A DNA stretch of 42,482 bases. It comes from DATKSS01 sp035533335 (lineage in GTDB: Bacteria > Chloroflexota > Dormibacteria > Dormibacterales > Dormibacteraceae). The stretch spans positions 1 through 42,482 of the forward strand of contig DATLUC010000053.1 in the NCBI GenBank assembly GCA_035533335.1, read 5' to 3'. The position numbers were made by a program, and so were the translations under genes. The notes beneath the pieces are model-generated. The model worked only from the letters and a program-made list of their open reading frames with translations. It searched no databases and had not been told where the DNA came from. Within the stretch, counting starts at the first letter, position 1, and every line of letters starts with the position of its first letter. Positions 16,466-24,765 of the stretch are shown piece by piece.

Positions 16466-16738
16466 TCAGGCCGTCAGGTCAAACGGGCCCAGGCCGCCTC
16501 CGGCTGCCGACCACCAGGCGGCCACGCGCTCGACGCGGGCGAGGCTCGGCCCTTTTTCGGCCGCTCGCTTGAGCTCCTCGAGGTCGGCCCTTTCGCCCTC
16601 GGCGACCAGCTCGACAGTCCCGTCGTCGTTGTTGCGAACCCAGCCGCGGAGAAGGAGCTCGCGGCCCCGCCGCAGCAGGAAGTATCGGAACCCGACCTCC
16701 TGCACGTCGCCGTGGATGACGGCGTGCAGACGCTCCAT
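16466..16738 (-). CDS. acyP: Acylphosphatase
   Basis: 90 residues, the usual length for this family. It hydrolyses carboxyl-phosphate bonds such as acetyl phosphate or 1,3-bisphosphoglycerate in the cytoplasm. The phosphate loop GDVQEVGFRYF carries the catalytic arginine (Arg18 region) and GWVRNNDDGTVELVAEG the catalytic asparagine with the GTVE signature. The start at 16738 is supported by a TAACCT box 6 nt upstream, so the mRNA is probably leaderless. It diverges from the CinA-like gene across 24 bp. Both catalytic residues are present, so activity is expected. Confidence 0.93.
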   Translation of the reverse strand: MERLHAVIHGDVQEVGFRYFLLRRGRELLLRGWVRNNDDGTVELVAEGERADLEELKRAAEKGPSLARVERVAAWWSAAGGGLGPFDLTA

Positions 16739-16744
16739 GCCCGG

Positions 16745-16756
16745 AGGTTATATCGT
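16745..16756. promoter_or_regulatory. Back-to-back -10 boxes of divergent leaderless promoters
   Basis: On the minus strand TAACCT occupies 16750-16745 and the acylphosphatase ATG follows 6 nt later. On the plus strand TATCGT occupies 16751-16756 and the CinA-like ATG follows 6 nt later. The two hexamers abut exactly. RNA polymerase can hardly occupy both at once, so the genes may compete for transcription. No 5' leader is expected for either mRNA. Confidence 0.55.
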
Positions 16757-16762
16757 CGGGGC

Positions 16763-17548
16763 ATGCCCACCTCGAGCATCGTGGCCGTCGGTGACGAGCT
16801 GGTCGGAGGATTCACCCTCGACACCAACTCCCACTGGCTCGCCGAGCGGCTCCGCCTGCTCGGGTACCCGCTCAAGAGGGTGACCCAGATCCGCGACCGG
16901 CCCGACGAGATCGTCGAGCAGGTGCGGCGCGAGCTGGCAGACTCCGAGGTGAGCAACATCTTCATGAGTGGCGGGCTCGGGCCGACGCCGGACGACCGGA
17001 CCTTCGCCTCCCTGGCCGGCGCGCTGGACCGCGAGCTCGTGATCTGGGAGGAGACGCGGGCCCGGATCGAGCGCCGCGTGCAGCGCATGCACGAGGCGGG
17101 CCTTCTGGAATCCCCGGAGCTGACGGAGGGCAACCTGCGCATGGCGCGCATCCCGGCCCACCCCGCCCACGTGTTCAAGAACCGCCGCGGCATGGCGCCC
17201 GGCGTGCTCTACGAGTCGGACGGCAAACGGATCTTCGTCCTGCCTGGCGTCCCGCTCGAGATGAAAGGCATCTTCACCGAGGAGATCGAGCCCGAGTTCC
17301 TGGCCGGCGGGTCGGGGGCCACCGTGCGCGAGCTGAGGTTCACGTTCGCCGTGGAGGCTCGCTTTTACCCGCTGATGAGCGAGCTCGAAGCAAGCTTTCC
17401 GGACGTCTCGGTCGGTTCCTATCCCAACTTCGAGACCAAGGAGCTCGTGATCCGCTGCCTCGGCGCCGACCCCAAGCGCGTCGAGGAGGTGGTCGAGGTC
17501 GTCCGCAAGCGCTCCGCGGAGCTCGGCATGACGGGCGAGCGCCGCTGA
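16763..17548 (+). CDS. CinA-like molybdopterin-binding (MoCF) domain protein
   Basis: 261 residues. The start is ATG 16763; 17 upstream codons are open but lie in the divergent promoter and acylphosphatase gene. The N-terminal VAVGDELVGGFTLDTNSHWLAERL and SGGLGPTPDD are the MoCF/CinA N-terminal signatures; FVLPGVPLEMKGIF is also family-typical. The C-terminal nicotinamide-nucleotide amidase domain of full CinA is absent, so this is a stand-alone COG1058-type protein that may hydrolyse ADP-ribose or related nucleotides; that role is known only for relatives. It converges with the enoyl-CoA hydratase gene (36 bp gap). Confidence 0.85.
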   Translation: MPTSSIVAVGDELVGGFTLDTNSHWLAERLRLLGYPLKRVTQIRDRPDEIVEQVRRELADSEVSNIFMSGGLGPTPDDRTFASLAGALDRELVIWEETRARIERRVQRMHEAGLLESPELTEGNLRMARIPAHPAHVFKNRRGMAPGVLYESDGKRIFVLPGVPLEMKGIFTEEIEPEFLAGGSGATVRELRFTFAVEARFYPLMSELEASFPDVSVGSYPNFETKELVIRCLGADPKRVEEVVEVVRKRSAELGMTGERR

Positions 17549-17583
17549 GCTAGGCCCGAAGCTTCCACTCCAGCAGCTCGGCT

Positions 17584-18384
17584 TTAGGAGCCGGTGAACT
17601 CGGGCTCCTGGCGATTGAGAAAGCTCATGATCCCGATGGCAGCGTCGGTGGTGAGCGAGGCGCGGGCGAAATTCTCGGACTCGATCTTGAGCGCCTGCTC
17701 CAGCGGCAGGTCATAGCCCCGCGCCACCGCGTCCTTGATCATCGCGATGGCGAAGGTGGCCGCCTTGGCCAGCCTGCCGGCGAGCGCGTCGATGGCGCCA
17801 TCGAACTCATCGGGGCCGGCCGAGATGTCGACCCAGCCGACGGCTTCCGCTTCCCTCGCCGACAACCGAGTCGACTCGATGAGGAACCGTACCGCCCGGG
17901 CCTTCCCGATCAGCCGCGGCAGCCTCTGGGTTCCGCCGGCCCCGGGGATGATGCCAAGTGAAGATTCGGTCTGACCGATCTTCGAACGGCCGTCCTCGAC
18001 CATGACCCGGTAATCGCAGCACAGCGCCAGCTCGCTGCCCCCTCCGAGCGCGTGGCCGTTGATGGCCGCGATGACCGGCTTGGGGCATGCCTCGATGGCG
18101 GCGAAATGCCCGTTCATGCGCTTCATGAAACCGGCGATCTGGTCGGCCGCGTCCGGCGCGCTGCGATCGATGGCGGCCATGGCCGCCAGGTCTGCGCCCA
18201 CGCTGAAGTATTTCTCGTATTCGGAGGCTAGGACGATCACCCGCACGGTCGGGTCTTTACCCAGCGCTCCGAACTCGGCGGCGAGCTCCGCCATCAGATC
18301 CTCGGCGATCGAGTTGTTGCCCTTGCGGTGCATCACCACGCGGGCGACGCCGCCTTCGCGCTTCACATCCACCAGCTCTCCCAC
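17584..18384 (-). CDS. Enoyl-CoA hydratase/isomerase (crotonase)
   Basis: 266 residues. Crotonase fold that hydrates or isomerises enoyl-CoA. AAINGHALGGGSELALCCDYR forms the oxyanion hole and carries the first catalytic Glu (SEL); QTESSLGIIPGAGGTQRL carries the second (TES), so both acid/base residues of hydratases are present. GTG 18384 was chosen because it lies 2 nt after the SDR stop and begins the family N-terminus; upstream open sequence overlaps the SDR. It is the last gene of the five-gene acyl-CoA operon and probably performs a beta-oxidation-type step on the product of the acyl-CoA dehydrogenase. Confidence 0.92.
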   Translation of the reverse strand: MGELVDVKREGGVARVVMHRKGNNSIAEDLMAELAAEFGALGKDPTVRVIVLASEYEKYFSVGADLAAMAAIDRSAPDAADQIAGFMKRMNGHFAAIEACPKPVIAAINGHALGGGSELALCCDYRVMVEDGRSKIGQTESSLGIIPGAGGTQRLPRLIGKARAVRFLIESTRLSAREAEAVGWVDISAGPDEFDGAIDALAGRLAKAATFAIAMIKDAVARGYDLPLEQALKIESENFARASLTTDAAIGIMSFLNRQEPEFTGS

Positions 18385-18386
18385 GG

Positions 18387-19226
18387 TTAAGCCGTGAACA
18401 AGGGAATACCGCCGGCGACCTCGATCACCGCGCCGGTGATGTAGCCCGCCTCGTCGGAGCACAGGAAAGCGATCGTGTTGGCGATGTCGTCGGGCTGGCC
18501 GAACCGCTTGAACACCGTGCGCGCCCGGAAGCGCTCGTAGAGCGGGTTCGTTTCGGCCGCGGCCTTGCCGGCCTCCGACTCGATGATGCCGGGTGCGATG
18601 GCATTCGACGTGATGTTGTGGCGGCCGCCCTCGAGGGCCGCCGTCTTGGCCAGACCGATCAGCGCCGCCTTGGTCGAGGAGTAGCTCGCCTGCCCGAAGC
18701 CGCCGAGCGTGCCCGCGATAGAAGACATGAAGATCAGCCGGCCGAACTTGTTCTCGACCATGTAAGGCCAGACCTCTTTGGTGCAGTTGAAGGCACCGGT
18801 CAGGTTCACCCGCACATCGCGGTCCCACAGCTCGTAGGACTGGTTGGGGATCTGCGCGGCGTGGTCGAGCGTTGCCGCGTTGTTGACCAGGATGTCAATC
18901 TTCCCGAACTCCTGGCGAACTTTCTTGAACACGTCGCGGACCTGTTCGCGGTTGGTGACGTCCATCTTGATGGCCAGCGATTTGCGGCCCATCTTGCGGA
19001 TCTCTTCGGCGGTCTGGTTGGAGTGCACCCAGCCTTGCGACACCGCCACCTGCGCAAGCATGCTGCCCTGCGCCTCGGCGGTCTTCTGGAGGTCCGGATC
19101 GTCCTCCACCAGGACGTCGGTGATCACCACGTCGGCGCCCTGGCGCGCGAGGGTGAGGGCGTCCTGGCGGCCAAGGCCGCGCGAGGCGCCCGTTATGACT
19201 GCAACCCTTCCTTTCAAATCGAACAT
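18387..19226 (-). CDS. Short-chain dehydrogenase/reductase
   Basis: 279 residues, a classical SDR. GASRGLGRQDA is the dinucleotide glycine motif, NNAATLDHA the NNAG-equivalent, and SSIAGTLGGFGQASYSSTKAAL holds the catalytic Ser-Tyr-Lys. An insert of about 25 residues after the second beta strand (DPDLQKTAEAQGSML...) recalls 3-hydroxyacyl-CoA or 17-beta-HSD4-like reductases. AGGGG lies 6 nt before the ATG; the acyl-CoA dehydrogenase stop is 1 nt upstream. In this operon it probably oxidises or reduces a 3-hydroxyacyl-CoA. No sign of truncation. Confidence 0.92.
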   Translation of the reverse strand: MFDLKGRVAVITGASRGLGRQDALTLARQGADVVITDVLVEDDPDLQKTAEAQGSMLAQVAVSQGWVHSNQTAEEIRKMGRKSLAIKMDVTNREQVRDVFKKVRQEFGKIDILVNNAATLDHAAQIPNQSYELWDRDVRVNLTGAFNCTKEVWPYMVENKFGRLIFMSSIAGTLGGFGQASYSSTKAALIGLAKTAALEGGRHNITSNAIAPGIIESEAGKAAAETNPLYERFRARTVFKRFGQPDDIANTIAFLCSDEAGYITGAVIEVAGGIPLFTA

Positions 19227-19227
19227 T

Positions 19228-20427
19228 TCAACCCCTCAATCTGACGGTGCCGCGCGAGCCGGTGATGGCCCGCGAAATCACGAGTCTTTGGATCTCGGCG
19301 GTGCCTTCCCAGATCTGGTAGATCTTGGCGTCCCGAAACCACTTCTCGACCGGGTACTCCTTGATGTAGCCATAGCCCCCGAGGACCTGGATGGCGTCGG
19401 TCGTGACCTCCATCGCAACGTCCGCGGCGAAGACTTTGGCCATGGATCCCTCGGCCCTTTCAAACGGCTTGCCCTGCGTCGCCATCCAGCCGGCGCGCCA
19501 GATGAGCAGGCGCGCGGCGTCGATCTTCACCGCCATGTCCGCAAGCTTGAAACCGACGCCTTCGTGCTGCCACAGCGGTTTGCCGAACTGCTTGCGGTCC
19601 TGCGCGTACTCGAGCGCGAACTCGTAAGCCGCGCGAGCGATGCCCAGAGCGCCGGCGGCCACGCCGGGGCGCGTCGCCTCGAGGGTCATCAGCGCGCCCA
19701 TGGCCCCAGGCCCAGCGTTGTCCGCGTCGGGCTCGCCACCCAACCGGTGGTCCAGCGGAACGTGGCAATCCTCGAGGATGACCTGCGCCGTATGGCTGGC
19801 ACGCACTCCGAGCTTCTGCTCCTTGCGGCCCATGCGGAGGCCTGGCGTGTCTTTCGGCACCAGGAACGACGCGATCCCGGCCGGGCCCTTCGACGGGTCG
19901 GTGTTGGCGTAGATGACGTGGTAGTCGGCGATGCCGCCGTTGGTGCAGAACTGCTTGGTGCCGTTGAGCACGTAGCCGTCGCTCACGCGCGTGGCGCGCG
20001 TCTTCATCGAAAGCGCGTCCGATCCGGAGTCGGGTTCGGTGAGACCCAGGCCGCCCAGCACCAGTCTGTCGGGGTTCGTAAACTCCGGTAGCCAGCGCCT
20101 CTTCTGCTCTTCGGTGCCGCTGGCGCGTATCCCTGCCATGGCCAGAGCCATCGACTGGATGCACACTGCGATGCCGGCGCAGCCCCAGCTCAGCTCCTCG
20201 TTCAAGATGAGCTCGGTCAGGAAGTCGAGGCCCTGGCCGCCGTACTCCTCCGGGATGAATGCCGCCGGGCTGAGTCCCAGTCGATGCGCTTTCTTAACGA
20301 CCTCGTACGGAAACTCCTCCGTCTCGTCGAAATGCGCAGCGACCGGCCTGATCTCTTTCTCCGCGAACTCGTGCGCCAGGTCGCGGATCGCCTCCTGTTC
20401 CTGCGACAGCGAGAAATCGAGCGGCAT
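19228..20427 (-). CDS. Acyl-CoA dehydrogenase
   Basis: 399 residues, a FAD flavoprotein making trans-2-enoyl-CoA. GLTEPDSGSDALSMKTRA is the FAD/substrate loop, DRKQFGKPLWQHEGVGFKLADM the mid-domain signature, and YQIWEGTAEIQRLVISRAI contains the catalytic glutamate in the position of short-chain and isovaleryl-type enzymes. Electrons should pass to ETF, not encoded here. The ATG directly follows the TAA of the hotdog dehydratase gene (TAAATG). Chain-length preference cannot be read from the sequence. Confidence 0.94.
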   Translation of the reverse strand: MPLDFSLSQEQEAIRDLAHEFAEKEIRPVAAHFDETEEFPYEVVKKAHRLGLSPAAFIPEEYGGQGLDFLTELILNEELSWGCAGIAVCIQSMALAMAGIRASGTEEQKRRWLPEFTNPDRLVLGGLGLTEPDSGSDALSMKTRATRVSDGYVLNGTKQFCTNGGIADYHVIYANTDPSKGPAGIASFLVPKDTPGLRMGRKEQKLGVRASHTAQVILEDCHVPLDHRLGGEPDADNAGPGAMGALMTLEATRPGVAAGALGIARAAYEFALEYAQDRKQFGKPLWQHEGVGFKLADMAVKIDAARLLIWRAGWMATQGKPFERAEGSMAKVFAADVAMEVTTDAIQVLGGYGYIKEYPVEKWFRDAKIYQIWEGTAEIQRLVISRAITGSRGTVRLRG

Positions 20428-20778
20428 TTAAGCGAACTCGGCGATGGATTTGGTCAACATTGCCTCTCCTCTCTGGTTGGTGGCGCTCAACACGAGCCGA
20501 CCCGGCGCCGTGGTCTCGGCGGCGAACCTCACCGTGTCGCCGGGCTCGACCATGCCGGCGAAACGGCAGTACAGGCGGCGCAGGCGCTCCGGTCCCCCGG
20601 CCGCTGCTGCCGCGACCGTTGCCATCAGGCCCATCTGCAGCATGCCGTGGGCGATGACGCCGGGCAGGCCGACCGACTTCGCGAACTCGCCGTCCAGGTG
20701 GATCGGGTTGCGATCGCCGGAAGCCTCGGCGTACGCCGCGATCTGGTCCGTCGTGAAGGTGACTCGCTTTTCGGTCAT
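20428..20778 (-). CDS. MaoC-like (R)-hydratase subunit
   Basis: 116 residues, a single-hotdog MaoC domain. TFTTDQIAAYAEASGDRNPIHLD contains the D-x-N-x-x-H hydratase dyad (SGDRNPIHLD), and GVIAHGMLQMGLM is the conserved central helix. ATG 20778 was chosen because it overlaps the stop of the upstream FAS1-like subunit (ATGA) and begins at the family N-terminus. It most likely forms a heterodimer with that subunit, like mycobacterial HadAB, acting on 3-hydroxyacyl thioesters. Confidence 0.9.
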   Translation of the reverse strand: MTEKRVTFTTDQIAAYAEASGDRNPIHLDGEFAKSVGLPGVIAHGMLQMGLMATVAAAAAGGPERLRRLYCRFAGMVEPGDTVRFAAETTAPGRLVLSATNQRGEAMLTKSIAEFA

Positions 20779-21176
20779 GAGCGGATTACGAACAACGCGC
20801 GCGAGCGGCACAACGGCGCGCCGTCCGAGCCGGCCGTCTCGGTCTCGAAGGTCAAGAAACGCATGCCGCGCCGGCTGGTGTCGGACACGACCCGGCCGCG
20901 CGAGGTGACCGTCTCCCCCACCCGAGGATGGCGCTCCCAGGCGAACTCCTGGTCCGCGTGCAGAAGCTTTGCGAAATCGACCGCCGCCTCCTCGTCTGCG
21001 AAGAGCTGCGGAGCCGTGGCGCCCAGCGAGTAGACGGCGGCAAAAGTGGGCGGCACCCCGTCGGCCACGTCGGCTCCAATCGAGCGTGCGAAGGCGGCCA
21101 CGCGCTCTGCTTTGATCTCGAACGTGACGGGCGGATACGTCCGCCCTGCGACCCCGTCGGCACCCGCCTCTGACAC
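20775..21176 (-). CDS. FAS1-like dehydratase domain protein (HadA-like)
   Basis: 133 residues. The N-terminal GRTYPPVTFEIKAERVAAFARSIG and ERHPRVGETVTSRGRV match the MaoC_dehydrat_N (FAS1-like) hotdog that provides substrate binding for a catalytic MaoC partner. The expected partner is the next gene. The D-x-N-x-x-H dyad is absent, as usual for the HadA half. The GTG at 21176 has TAACCT exactly 7 nt upstream, indicating a leaderless message for the whole operon. Confidence 0.85.
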   Translation of the reverse strand: MSEAGADGVAGRTYPPVTFEIKAERVAAFARSIGADVADGVPPTFAAVYSLGATAPQLFADEEAAVDFAKLLHADQEFAWERHPRVGETVTSRGRVVSDTSRRGMRFLTFETETAGSDGAPLCRSRALFVIRS

Positions 21177-21183
21177 GCGTTTC

Positions 21184-21189
21184 AGGTTA
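21184..21189 (-). promoter_or_regulatory. Leaderless -10 box for acyl-CoA operon
   Basis: TAACCT (TANNNT type) lies 7 nt before the GTG at 21176. No Shine-Dalgarno sequence is found between. The same hexamer precedes the acylphosphatase gene. The site also lies 8 bp before the stop side of the transglutaminase gene, in a 24-bp gap, so the operon has its own promoter. Confidence 0.5.
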
Positions 21190-21200
21190 GAGAGTCCGGG

Positions 21201-23576
21201 TCAGCCCCTGTTGGGTCGGAAGCGGACGAACACTCGACGGACCATCAGCGGACGCAACTCGGACCACGCCTCCATCACCGAGGCGCGCGTGGTCGACGCT
21301 TCCTCCGGAGGGGCGTAGGCGGCGACCACAAAGCCCGACGCGACGGCGCCGACCGGTGCGGCGGCTTCAGGGAACGTTCGCTGCAACCGCCGGCCGAGCT
21401 CCAGCGGAGTCTCGCCTGGACGGCGTTCCGCGCCGGCCAGGGTCGCCAGGGACAGGGTGCGTTTCCACACCGCCATCACAGTGCGCGGGCGCAGGTATCG
21501 CGTGACCGCGGCGAGCAGGAGGAGCACCATGGCGAGCAGGACCGCGACCACCTTGGTCAGGGTGCTCGCGTCCGGGAAGCGAAGCGCGAAGCTTGTGCCA
21601 CCGCCGGGCAGGGAGCCGGCGTTCTGGTTGCCTCCCTGGCGTCCGGCGCCGACCAGGCCGACACCGCCCCCGGCGCCCCCTCCGACCGAGATGTCGCAGC
21701 CGTTGTCGCGCACGCACAGGTTCTCGCCGCTGGTGCCGCGCGTGATCTGCGCGTAACCGCCCGAGGCGGGGGTTGGCTCGAAGGGGATCCATCCGTAGGT
21801 CGGGAAGTAGGACTCGACCCAGGTGTGGGCGTCCTCGCCGCGGACGACGTAGCTCTGCGACGCCTGGTCGAACTGTCCTGGCCCGAAACCGTTGACCAGC
21901 CGGGTCGGGATGCCGAGCGAACGCAGCATGTCGCCCATGGCCGACGCAAAGAACTCGCAGTAGCCCTGCTTCGAGTCGAAGAGGAAGTAGTCGATCGGGT
22001 CGCGGCCGGTCGGGGTGCGGGCGGGCGTCAGCGTGTACGTGAAGTTATCACGCAGGTAAGTCTCGATGGCGGTCGCCTGGTCATATGGGGTCACCGCGCC
22101 CGCCTGCTCGACGATTGACTGCGCCAGGGCGTGGATCCGGGCCAGCACGGCCGGACTGCGATAGCTCGTAGCGGGAAGGGCCGAAAACTGCTGCACCCAG
22201 TCCGGGTAGGACGTACCCGCCGCCTGAAGCTGCGGCACGGTGGCGGTGGAGTACTGCACCGCAAGCTTGTAAGCCCCGCTCGACGTCGGCGGCGACAGCG
22301 TGGATAGGCGGTCGATCGACATGAGCTGGCCGGACGTATCGACCCTGAGTGGGACCTGCGACGCCGAGGATTCGCGATCGACCCACAGCAGCTCGTCCGG
22401 ATAGAACAGGATGTTCGCGTTTCCGATCGGTGGGCGCAGCATCTGGATGTCGAAGCCGGCCTCGGCGAGCGCCTGATAGTCCTCTCCAAAGACCGGGACC
22501 TGGTTCTTGTGGACTGGAACGTTGAGTCCACCGAGCCCCGCGTAGCGCCACTCGCCCGCCTGCGTCACCGTCTCGTCGACGCCGCGAAAGTACCTCGGGC
22601 CTGCATAGTTGCCCACGACCTTGTATGTGAAGACGACATCGCGCGTGCGGAGCAGCGCGCCGTCCAGAGGGACGTCCGTCGAAAAGCCGGTCGTCCCTGT
22701 GATGCCGGAACCGTTGCTGGTGAAGATGCCCGGATGACTCAAGCGTTGCTGGAGCACAGCCCAGTTCGTGAACAGGCTGGATTCCGCGTTGACCGTGCGA
22801 TCGACGGTCGACAGTGGCGGCAGCATGATCCCGAGCACGATGAGTGCGGCCATCGCGACCAGGCCGCTCTCCCAGAAATCCCAGCGCGCGTCGCCCGTGA
22901 GCTTCACGTGGGCACGATCGGCGCTGACAACCGAGCCCGAGTAGTTGCTCCAGAGCAGGAGCGCCAGCGTCAGAACCAGCACGGAGAGCGTGTAGCCGTT
23001 CTGGTCGCCGGGCACGATGTCGTTGAGCAGGTTGGTGGCGAAAGCCGCCGCGCCCGGAATCAACCCCAGCATTGGCTTGCGCCAACGAAGCACGCACCAG
23101 CTGAGCCACGCACCGGTTACCCACATCAGGAAGCAGATCAAGAACAGGTAGAAAGAGGGATCCGTGCTCGCCGAGCCGTCGGCGATTCGCGACAACCAGA
23201 CCGCCAGCGGGTGAAGCGAAACCCCGGCCGGGCCGACGATCGTGCCGTCGAGAGGATGGGCCTGGTGGATCGCGGCGGCCGCGCCGTTCCATGCGACGAT
23301 CGGGGCCAGGACGAGTCCGGCGCCGAGGCCGGCCGGCCACGGGACAGGCAGCAGCGCCAGCACGCCGACCGAAATCGCCCCGGCAAGCGCGATCGGGGTG
23401 ATCACGTCGATCCCGACGACCCAACCGGCGGCGGCGGTCGAGCGGGCGATGGCGAGGGTCAGCAGCAGAACGAGGATCGCCGACCAGAACAAACCGCCGC
23501 CCAGCGACTCGCGGGCCCGGTCCATGACCAGCTCGCCGCCGAGCTGGAGCCGCGCCCTAGGCGAGACGGATTGCAT
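21201..23576 (-). CDS. TgpA-type membrane transglutaminase (DUF3488 / transglutaminase core)
   Basis: 791 residues. An N-terminal cluster of about six membrane helices (residues 25-250) is followed by an extracytoplasmic region and the transglutaminase core: catalytic Cys in KQGYCEFFASAMGDMLRSLG, His in GEDAHTWVESYFP, and acidic residue in GWIPFEPTP. A further membrane helix (VVAVLLAMVLLLLAAVTRYL) precedes a cytoplasmic tail of about 85 residues resembling DUF4129. ATG 23576 is preferred over an internal ATG since AGGA lies 7 nt upstream. It overlaps the DUF58 gene by 20 bp. With MoxR and DUF58 it forms the widespread operon thought to process or crosslink envelope proteins. Confidence 0.93.
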   Translation of the reverse strand: MQSVSPRARLQLGGELVMDRARESLGGGLFWSAILVLLLTLAIARSTAAAGWVVGIDVITPIALAGAISVGVLALLPVPWPAGLGAGLVLAPIVAWNGAAAAIHQAHPLDGTIVGPAGVSLHPLAVWLSRIADGSASTDPSFYLFLICFLMWVTGAWLSWCVLRWRKPMLGLIPGAAAFATNLLNDIVPGDQNGYTLSVLVLTLALLLWSNYSGSVVSADRAHVKLTGDARWDFWESGLVAMAALIVLGIMLPPLSTVDRTVNAESSLFTNWAVLQQRLSHPGIFTSNGSGITGTTGFSTDVPLDGALLRTRDVVFTYKVVGNYAGPRYFRGVDETVTQAGEWRYAGLGGLNVPVHKNQVPVFGEDYQALAEAGFDIQMLRPPIGNANILFYPDELLWVDRESSASQVPLRVDTSGQLMSIDRLSTLSPPTSSGAYKLAVQYSTATVPQLQAAGTSYPDWVQQFSALPATSYRSPAVLARIHALAQSIVEQAGAVTPYDQATAIETYLRDNFTYTLTPARTPTGRDPIDYFLFDSKQGYCEFFASAMGDMLRSLGIPTRLVNGFGPGQFDQASQSYVVRGEDAHTWVESYFPTYGWIPFEPTPASGGYAQITRGTSGENLCVRDNGCDISVGGGAGGGVGLVGAGRQGGNQNAGSLPGGGTSFALRFPDASTLTKVVAVLLAMVLLLLAAVTRYLRPRTVMAVWKRTLSLATLAGAERRPGETPLELGRRLQRTFPEAAAPVGAVASGFVVAAYAPPEEASTTRASVMEAWSELRPLMVRRVFVRFRPNRG

Positions 23577-24747
23577 CGCGGGTCCTCATGAGTCGCGCGA
23601 AGTCGTCGCCCTGGCGCACGACGTAGAGGTCGACGTCCTGGCCGAGGTCGAAGCTCGGGTTCTGGTCCGGGCCGCCAAAGCTCGCCACGTCGAGGTAGAA
23701 CACGATCATCGTCGAACGCCGTCCGCGAACCGCCTGCAGCAGGCGCACCCATCCGGGGTCGGCGCTAGGGGTGATGACTGCGATCGCGCGGCGAGGTAGC
23801 CGGCGGATCTTGTCCCAGGCAAGGGTCTGGGTCAGTGGCGTCCGGCCGTCCGCCTGCGCGACCGCCAGGTAGTCGAGGATCAGGCGGTCCTGGCGGACGG
23901 CGCGGTGCGGCTCGAGAACGGTGCCCTTGGCGTCGTTGGCGATCAAGCCCACCTGCCGGCCGCGAGCGTGGATCTGGGAGGCCATCGACGCGGCGAGGCT
24001 GACGGCGTACTCGACCGTCGACTCCTCGCCCTCACCGTGGTGGACGTTGCGGTCCAGGTCGAGAAGAATCCACAGGTCGGTGGTGAGCGGTTGCTCGAAG
24101 GTCTTGGACATCAGACGCTGGTGTCGTGCCGAGAGGGCCCAGTGGATGCGTCCGAAGCTGTCGCCGGTCGTGTAGTCGCGCACGCCACCGGTTTCCGGCG
24201 GATAGTCGGCCCAGGCGCCCAGGCTCTGGGAGCTGCCCACCTGCTGCGCACTCGGCGTGAGAAGGTCAGGGATGGGCCGGACGCGCGGATACACGAGCAC
24301 CGATGTCTTCTGGCTGAGCTTCCAGTCCCGCTCGAAAAGGCCGAACGGCTCGCGCACCCGCAACAGGGTGGGCCCGAATGCCATCCAGCCGCGCCTGCGG
24401 TACACACCGCGGGCCTTCCACTTCACGGTTTCGTTCCCGATCGAGACCACGCGCCCCGGCTGGTAGTCGGGAATCTGGCTGAGGTCGCGAATCTCGACCC
24501 AAGGCGCCGGGACCCAGCCCTTACGCCGCACCTCGAAGACCTCTTCGAACGCCTCTCCGACGGTCGGGGTGCCCGGATCGAGGCGCCGGGTCACGCTCAT
24601 GCCGCGGATCGCCAGGCGGGGCCACGCCCAGGCGACCAGGAAGAGAAGGCACAGCGCGTAAGCAAACGCATAAGCGGGGCGAACCGCCGTCAGGTACGTG
24701 AAGAAGAGGAGCAGGCCCAGCGCGACGGCCAGAGCAACCTTGCTCAT
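23557..24747 (-). CDS. DUF58 domain protein
   Basis: 396 residues. Two N-terminal membrane helices (residues 5-50) precede a beta-rich domain and a vWA-like DUF58 core with the signature GDSFGRIHWALSARHQ (about 215-230) and DLDRNVHHG. AGGGA lies about 7 nt before the ATG. It follows the MoxR gene by 18 bp and overlaps the transglutaminase gene. In related operons the DUF58 protein is a membrane-bound client or adaptor of the MoxR AAA+ ATPase. No missing motif is seen. Confidence 0.92.
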   Translation of the reverse strand: MSKVALAVALGLLLFFTYLTAVRPAYAFAYALCLLFLVAWAWPRLAIRGMSVTRRLDPGTPTVGEAFEEVFEVRRKGWVPAPWVEIRDLSQIPDYQPGRVVSIGNETVKWKARGVYRRRGWMAFGPTLLRVREPFGLFERDWKLSQKTSVLVYPRVRPIPDLLTPSAQQVGSSQSLGAWADYPPETGGVRDYTTGDSFGRIHWALSARHQRLMSKTFEQPLTTDLWILLDLDRNVHHGEGEESTVEYAVSLAASMASQIHARGRQVGLIANDAKGTVLEPHRAVRQDRLILDYLAVAQADGRTPLTQTLAWDKIRRLPRRAIAVITPSADPGWVRLLQAVRGRRSTMIVFYLDVASFGGPDQNPSFDLGQDVDLYVVRQGDDFARLMRTRDAIRLA

Positions 24748-24765
24748 GCTGGTTCCCTGCCGCTG

